Assembly: GCF_002291145.1 (NCBI RefSeq)
Contig: NZ_NTGE01000221.1
Span: forward strand, 62,001-126,000
DNA: 64,000 nucleotides
Source of the DNA: Streptomyces sp. SA15
GTDB lineage: Bacteria > Actinomycetota > Actinomycetes > Streptomycetales > Streptomycetaceae
Direction: 5' to 3'
Both the position numbers and the translations under genes were made by a program. Below, piece by piece: positions 60,301 through 64,000 of this stretch (position 1 is the stretch's first letter; each line of letters starts with the position of its first letter). The notes beneath the pieces are model-generated. The model ran no database searches, had not been told where the DNA came from, and worked only from the letters and a program-made list of their open reading frames with translations.

Positions 60301-60447
60301 CTCGTAGAACACCCACTCGGGGCGGCCCTCGGACTGCTCCAGGCTCTTGGCGAAGATCTTCTGCTCGCGCCAGAAGTCGAGCACGGCGTGCTCGAGCGCG
60401 GGCAGGTCGACCTGGGCGGGCACCTGGCGGTACGTCGGCGTTGTCAT
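57310..60447 (-). CDS. ileS: Isoleucyl-tRNA synthetase, eukaryote-like type
   Basis: Charges tRNA-Ile. The 1045-residue class I enzyme has the HIGH region as NGMPGAHHIEARVFKD, the KMSKS loop as GRKMSKHLGN, paired Cys zinc-like sites (WCPRCG, CWRCH, CPQC), a CP1 editing domain, and a long C-terminal part. The length and motif forms fit the IleRS2 group found in actinobacteria and eukaryotes, which is generally less sensitive to mupirocin. The ATG at 60447 is preceded by GGAGGA, which the T-box leader can hide. Confidence 0.97.
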   Translation of the reverse strand: MTTPTYRQVPAQVDLPALEHAVLDFWREQKIFAKSLEQSEGRPEWVFYEGPPTANGMPGAHHIEARVFKDVFPRFRTMRGYHVARKAGWDCHGLPVELAVEKELGFSGKQDIETYGIAEFNAKCRESVTRHTDAFEALTTRMAYWTDLNDPYRTMDPEYIESVWWSLKEIFNKGLLVQDHRVAPWCPRCGTGLSDHELAQGYETVVDPSVYVRFPLTSGPLAGEAALLVWTTTPWTLVSNTAVAAHPEVTYVVATNGEEKLVVAEPLVGKALGEGWETTGQTFTGTEMERWTYQRPFELVEFPEAAHFVVNAEYVTTEDGTGLVHQSPAFGEDDLKVCRAYGLPVVNPVRPDGTFEEDVPLVGGVFFKKADEKLTEDLQQRGLLLKHIPYEHSYPHCWRCHTALLYYAQPSWYIRTTAIKDRLLQENENTNWFPDTVKNGRYGDWLNNNIDWALSRNRYWGTPLPIWRCEDAHLTCVGSLTELTELTGTDQSGLDPHRPYIDEVTFACPQCQKTAARVPEVIDAWYDSGSMPFAQWGYPYKNKELFESRYPAQFISEAIDQTRGWFYTLMAVGTLVFDKSSYENVVCLGHILAEDGRKMSKHLGNTLEPIPLMDRHGADAVRWFMAAGGSPWAARRVGHGTIQEVVRKTLLTYWNTVAFQALYARTSGWAPSEADPAPADRPLLDRWLLSELHALVDQVTQSLEAYDTQRAGKLLSAFVDDLSNWYVRRSRRRFWQGDKAALRTLHEVVETVTKLMAPLTPFITERVWQDLVVPVTPGAPESVHLASWPEADLTAIDPELSKQMVLVRRLVELGRATRAESGVKTRQPLKRALVAATGFDSLNPELHTQITEELNVEGLASLSEVGGSLVDTTAKANFRALGKRFGKKVQDVAKAIADADAAALSLALREGTASVEVDGETVTLAPDEVIITETPREGWSVASDSGATVALDLEITEELRRAGLARDAIRLIQEARKNSGLDVADRIALRWTATDPATIAALSEHAGLIADEVLATDFAQGEADDSYGAPFTDTGLTLTFRLRKA

Positions 60448-60449
60448 CA

Positions 60450-60753
60450 GCGAGCTTCCTCCGGCGGACTTGCTGCCTTCCGTCCGGAGGGACGAGAGCT
60501 ACGTGATTCCTGCGCCGCCTTCGGCGCGCTCCCGCGGTACCACCCTCCTTGGCTCCCCGGTGCGTCGTCCACGCCGGTGAGCCCCCTCATTGGGGTCGCG
60601 ATGCCGGTTCTACCGACCGCTGCTGTTCGGCTGCGGCTTTCTTCCGGCGGCTCCGGGGTGATCTTCACGTCGCGCTCACCCCCGGGCTTCCACCGTCCCC
60701 GGGTCGCTCTGGGCTGCGTACGCCGCTACTCGTCCCCATCCAAGCTTTTCGCT
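60450..60753 (-). ncRNA. T-box riboswitch before ileS, translational type
   Basis: On the minus strand the leader has the T-box sequence TGGTACCGCGG (60542-60532) that pairs with uncharged tRNA ends, and an ATC codon in GAAGATCACC (60662-60660), fitting an isoleucine specifier. CCGGAGG at the ribosome site (60464-60458) can pair with CCTCCGG (60490-60484), so the switch would act on translation. TACACT (60765-60760) is the likely -10 box. The actinobacterial ileS T-box is a known class. Confidence 0.93.
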
Positions 60754-60759
60754 CCGCCC

Positions 60760-61050
60760 AGTGTACGGCGCCGCGAGGACAGCGGCCGACCGGTTTTCGG
60801 GCGGCGGGGGGCGGTACGCGCGGAGCGCGTGTGATGACCCGAATGGGGTGGTGCACGTGTTCGGATTCTGGGACGTCCGGCCTGGCGGATTACCTGGCGG
60901 GGAGCTGGGCACAACGCATGCAGGTTTGCCGCGCGGCATCCGCGAGGCGGGCGAATCGGGCGGTGTGCCCCGTTGCCGCGGGACTCATGTCGATTTATCG
61001 TCCCAGCACGATTCGCGAGCGAAATCACAATATGTGAAGGGGCCGCGGCC
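60760..61050 (+). promoter_or_regulatory. Upstream region of the H1/DksA fusion gene
   Basis: About 290 bases without a supported gene, divergent from the ileS leader. A perfect inverted repeat TCACA-ATA-TGTGA (61025-61037) overlaps the start of the ribosome site GAAGGGG, and would suit a repressor or act as a -10-like AT-rich element. Confidence 0.5.
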
Positions 61051-62388
61051 ATGGTGGCGAAGAAGACCGCCGTACAGCAGTCGGCGTCGGGCAGGGCCAC
61101 ACATGCCTCCGGCGGTGCGGCCAAGGACGTAGGCGGGAAGAAGAGCACGCAGGGGGCTTCGGCCGAGCGGGCGGCCAAGGCCGTGAAGACGGTGGATACG
61201 GCGGCGAAGAAGACCGCCCTGAAGAAGACCGCGCTGAAGAAGACGGCCCTGAAGGAGACCGCTCCGAGTAAGACCGCCCCGAGTAGGACCCCCGCGAAGA
61301 AGACCGCCGAGAAGGAGGCGGCCGCCAAGAGCGCGGGCACGGGAGCCAAGAAGGCCGTCGCGAAGAAGGCGGTCACCAAGAAGACGGCTGCGAAGAAGAC
61401 ACCGGCGAAGAAGATGCCGGTCAAGAAGACGGCCTCAGCGAAGAAGACCGCGACGAAGAAGGTCACGGCTTCCAAGACGGCTCCTTCCGGGAAGCCGGCA
61501 GAGGAGGAGAGGGCCGAGAGGCCGGCGGCCAAGGAGGCGGCCGGGAGGAAGGCAACGACGAAGAAGCCCGAGGCGAAGAAGCCGGCGGCCACAAGGGAAG
61601 CGGCCACAAAGGAGGTGGTCGCGAAGGAGACGGCTACGAAGAAGGTGGTCGCGAAAGAGGCTGCCACGAAGGAGGTCGTCGCGAAGGATGCGGCCACGAA
61701 GAGAGTGGTCGCGAAGGATGCGGCCACGAAGAAAGTGGCCACGAAGAAGACCACTGCCCCTAAGGGCACGTCCACGAAGAGCGCCCCTACGAAGAGCGCC
61801 TCAACGAATCGCGCCTCTACGAAGAGCGCGGCCAACAAAAGTGCGGCCGAGAACAGCACGGCCAAGAACGCGGGCGCGGCCGAGGCCGCGGAGCAGACGG
61901 GAGCCACGACGGTGGTTGCGAAGAAGACTCCTGGCACGGCCATGGCGGCGAAGACCGCCGTTCCCAAGGCACGGGTCGCCGCGGCGGAGCCCGGCGAGCT
62001 CGCGGTGCGCCCCGGTGAAGACCCCTGGACCCCGGAAGAGGTCGAGGAAGCGCGCGCCGAACTGCAGTCCGAGGCGACTCGGCTCAGCAACGAGATCACC
62101 TCGTCCGAGGAGTCCCTGGTGGGCCTGATGCGGGACTCGGGGGACGGCGCCGGCGACGACCAGGCGGACACCGGGACCAAGAACATCACGCGTGAGCACG
62201 AGATGGCCCTGGCGGCCAACGCGCGCGAGATGCTGATCCAGACCGAGCGAGCCCTGGAACGGCTCGACGCGGGCACGTACGGCCTGTGCGAGAACTGCGG
62301 CAACCCCATCGGCAAGGCCCGAATGCAGGCCTTCCCACGGGCCACGCTGTGCGTCGAGTGCAAGCAGAAGCAGGAGCGACGGTACTGA
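61051..62388 (+). CDS. ddbA: Histone-H1-like / DksA-like fusion DNA-binding protein
   Basis: A 445-residue two-part protein. Residues 1 to about 300 are a Lys/Ala/Thr-rich histone-H1-like tail with AKKTA, TKK and VVAK repeats. The C-terminal part is DksA/TraR-like: a coiled coil (PWTPEEVEEARAELQSEATRL, REHEMALAANAREMLIQTERALERL) and a four-Cys zinc finger (LCENCGNP and LCVECK). A two-function histone-like protein of this kind is described in S. coelicolor (symbol as I remember it). The ATG at 61051 follows GAAGGGG. Five 30-base repeats lie at 61591-61740. Confidence 0.88.
   Translation: MVAKKTAVQQSASGRATHASGGAAKDVGGKKSTQGASAERAAKAVKTVDTAAKKTALKKTALKKTALKETAPSKTAPSRTPAKKTAEKEAAAKSAGTGAKKAVAKKAVTKKTAAKKTPAKKMPVKKTASAKKTATKKVTASKTAPSGKPAEEERAERPAAKEAAGRKATTKKPEAKKPAATREAATKEVVAKETATKKVVAKEAATKEVVAKDAATKRVVAKDAATKKVATKKTTAPKGTSTKSAPTKSASTNRASTKSAANKSAAENSTAKNAGAAEAAEQTGATTVVAKKTPGTAMAAKTAVPKARVAAAEPGELAVRPGEDPWTPEEVEEARAELQSEATRLSNEITSSEESLVGLMRDSGDGAGDDQADTGTKNITREHEMALAANAREMLIQTERALERLDAGTYGLCENCGNPIGKARMQAFPRATLCVECKQKQERRY
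61591..61740. repeat. Five 30-base tandem repeats in the H1-like tail
   Basis: Units start at 61591, 61621, 61651, 61681 and 61711; the last two differ in only 3 positions. Each encodes a ten-residue block of the form AKDAATKRVV. Being a multiple of three, changes in number would leave the DksA-like end in frame. Confidence 0.88.
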
Positions 62389-62462
62389 TCGGTTCCCGGG
62401 TGCTTGCTGGTGGGCGTGCCGTACTCTCGTCCTCAGTCAGGTAACTAGGTTGAGGGACTCAC

Positions 62463-63074
62463 GTGGCAGAGGCGGAGCGCATCATCGGTACGCCGGACAC
62501 CCCGGAGGGGTCGGGGGCCGAGCCGGAGCAGTCGTCCGGGCCGGAATCCGGTTCGGACGGGCAGGAGGGTGCCGGCGCGCGGCCCCGGGGCAAGCGGCGG
62601 ATCGCCGTGCTGTTCGCCGTCGCGGCCTTCGCGTACGCCCTCGACCTGATCAGCAAGATGATCGTGGTCGCCAAGCTGGAGCACCACCCGCCGATCGAGA
62701 TCATCGGGGACTGGCTGAGGTTCGAGGCCATCCGCAACGCGGGCGCGGCCTTCGGCTTCGGCGAGGCCTTCACCGTGATCTTCACGGTGATCGCGGCAGC
62801 GGTGATCGTGGTGATCGCCAGGCTCGCCCGCAAGCTCTACAGCCTGCCCTGGGCGATCGCGCTCGGCCTGCTGCTCGGCGGCGCGCTCGGCAACCTCACC
62901 GACCGGATCTTCCGCTCGCCGGGCGTCTTCGAGGGCGCGGTCGTCGACTTCATCGCGCCCAAGCACTTCGCCGTCTTCAACCTCGCCGACTCGGCGATCG
63001 TGTGCGGCGGCATCCTGATCGTGCTGCTGTCGTTCAAGGGCCTCGACCCTGACGGGACCGTCCACAAGGACTGA
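62463..63074 (+). CDS. lspA: Lipoprotein signal peptidase (SPase II)
   Basis: Cleaves the signal peptide of prolipoproteins after lipid addition. The 203 residues begin with about 45 acidic, disordered residues, then four membrane helices. The catalytic Asp pair is in GGALGNLTDRIF and FNLADSAIVCGG; an RNAGAAFGFG block precedes them. GTG start at 62463 with GAGGGA upstream. The following rluD-type gene is a common neighbour. Confidence 0.96.
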   Translation: MAEAERIIGTPDTPEGSGAEPEQSSGPESGSDGQEGAGARPRGKRRIAVLFAVAAFAYALDLISKMIVVAKLEHHPPIEIIGDWLRFEAIRNAGAAFGFGEAFTVIFTVIAAAVIVVIARLARKLYSLPWAIALGLLLGGALGNLTDRIFRSPGVFEGAVVDFIAPKHFAVFNLADSAIVCGGILIVLLSFKGLDPDGTVHKD

Positions 63075-63150
63075 GCCCGCGACCGGGCCCGCGCAGGGTT
63101 TTCCACAGGCTCCGTACGGGGCTGTCGGACGCGTCCGGCATACTCGACGG

Positions 63151-64000
63151 GTGAGTACCATTCCCGAGATCCGTAACCTGCCCGTGCCCGACGGCCTGGA
63201 GGGCGAGCGCGTCGACGCCGCCATCTCCCGCATGTTCGGCTTCTCCCGGACGAAGGCGGCCGAGCTCGCCGCCGCGGGGAAGGTCACGGTCGACGGATCG
63301 GTGGTCGGCAAGTCGGAGCGCGTGCACGGCGGGGCCTGGCTGGAGGTCGAGATGCCGCAGGCGCCCGCGCCGGTGCAGATCGTCGCCGAGCCGGTCGAGG
63401 GCATGGAGATCGTGCACGACGACGATGACGTGGTCGTGATCGTCAAGCCGGTCGGTGTCGCCGCCCACCCCTCGCCCGGCTGGAGCGGACCCACCGTCAT
63501 CGGAGGCCTCGCCGCCGCCGGGTACCGGATCTCGACCTCCGGCGCAGCCGAGCGCCAGGGCATCGTGCACCGCCTCGACGTGGGCACGTCCGGCCTGATG
63601 GTCGTGGCCAAGTCGGAGTACGCGTACACCTCGCTCAAGCGCCAGTTCAAGGAGCGCACGGTCGACAAGCGGTACCACACGCTCGTCCAGGGCCACCCCG
63701 ACCCGACCAGCGGCACCATCGACGCGCCCATCGGCCGCCACCCGAACCACGACTACAAGTGGGCGGTCACCGCCGACGGCAAGCCGTCCGTCACGCACTA
63801 CGACCTCATAGAGGCCTTCCGCGCGGCCTCCCTCCTCGACGTCAAGCTGGAGACCGGCCGCACCCACCAGATCCGCGTCCACATGGCCGCCCACCGCCAC
63901 CCTTGCGTCGGCGACCTGACGTACGGCGCCGACCCGACGCTCGCCAAGCGGCTCCGCTTGACCCGCCAGTGGCTGCACGCCGTACGGCTGGGCTTCGAGC
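63151..64000 (+). CDS. RluD-family pseudouridine synthase (cut by window edge)
   Basis: Converts uridines of 23S rRNA to pseudouridine. The first 283 residues are present. An S4 domain (LEGERVDAAISRMFGFSRTKAAELAAAGKVTVDGSVV) is followed by the catalytic domain with VKPVGVAAHPSPGW, the catalytic Asp in GIVHRLDVGTSGLMVVAKS, ERTVDKRYHTLVQG, and LETGRTHQIRVHMAAHRHPCVGD. The GTG at 63151 is 76 bases after lspA with no clear ribosome site; CATACT 6 bases upstream may be a -10 box of a leaderless start. The end lies beyond the window. Confidence 0.95.
   Translation, partial: MSTIPEIRNLPVPDGLEGERVDAAISRMFGFSRTKAAELAAAGKVTVDGSVVGKSERVHGGAWLEVEMPQAPAPVQIVAEPVEGMEIVHDDDDVVVIVKPVGVAAHPSPGWSGPTVIGGLAAAGYRISTSGAAERQGIVHRLDVGTSGLMVVAKSEYAYTSLKRQFKERTVDKRYHTLVQGHPDPTSGTIDAPIGRHPNHDYKWAVTADGKPSVTHYDLIEAFRAASLLDVKLETGRTHQIRVHMAAHRHPCVGDLTYGADPTLAKRLRLTRQWLHAVRLGFE

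Noticed and set aside
57433..60834. Plus-strand frame of more than 1100 codons opposite ileS
   Set aside because: It is the antisense shadow of a clear IleRS gene. The translation is Arg/Ala/Leu/Val-rich with no motif and no ribosome site.

Overview
This window is chromosomal DNA of a Streptomyces. GC is very high, third codon positions are almost all G or C, and GTG and TTG starts are common. The gene order matches the conserved Streptomyces core region that runs from glucokinase (glkA) through the dcw division and cell-wall cluster to ileS, lspA and an rluD-type gene. No insertion sequence, prophage, tRNA, rRNA or CRISPR array was seen. Both ends cut a gene.

Layout. Positions 1-9054 hold the end of an ArsA-like ATPase, a DUF5304 protein, glkA, an endo/exonuclease/phosphatase-family protein, a small membrane protein with an alpha/beta hydrolase, a PlsC acyltransferase, the MacS/MacR two-component pair and a 6-phosphofructokinase. 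Positions 9155-13596 hold aromatic and iron genes: a fused TrpE-TrpG anthranilate synthase behind a Trp-rich leader peptide and attenuator, a divergent class II DAHP synthase, and convergent bfd and bfr with an iron box. Positions 13772-24866 hold a sulfite-oxidase-like enzyme, endonuclease IV, a PASTA Ser/Thr kinase, thiOSG under a TPP riboswitch, a ferredoxin-reductase-like flavoprotein, an Rv2175c-type DNA-binding protein, thiE, metF and a Gln/Tyr/Gly-rich membrane protein. Positions 24903-32859 hold a CrtI-like oxidoreductase, an operon of a degenerate ABC ATPase, a YhgE/Pip-type membrane protein and a TetR regulator, a HEPN protein, a methyltransferase and a DUF3040 protein. Positions 33048-38633 hold a MoxR/DUF58/transglutaminase operon and a beta-carbonic anhydrase.

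Positions 39055-56963 are the dcw cluster, all on the plus strand: rsmH, ftsL, ftsI, murE, murF, mraY, murD, ftsW, murG, ftsQ, ftsZ, a YlmD-type laccase-domain gene, yggS, sepF, yggT and divIVA. Many junctions overlap by 1-4 bases, so translational coupling is likely. These genes make lipid-linked peptidoglycan precursor, place and build the Z-ring, and mark hyphal poles. Then come ileS (minus strand) behind a translational T-box, a histone-H1-like/DksA-like fusion protein, lspA and the start of an RluD-family pseudouridine synthase.

Signals beyond the genes: (1) two families of short GC-rich palindromic repeats lie between genes and also in frame inside reading frames (DUF5304, PASTA kinase, CrtI-like, TrpG domain, MurD); (2) a Trp attenuator whose leader peptide seems to be translated from a leaderless transcript; (3) an ABC ATPase-like protein lacking every catalytic motif, paired with YhgE and TetR behind a perfect 22-bp palindrome; (4) many starts lying 6-7 bases after a TANNNT box, which suggests frequent leaderless translation; (5) tandem repeats at gene ends and in promoters, including a six-unit array upstream of thiE.

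All calls come from reading the sequence and recalled family knowledge; no database search was run.
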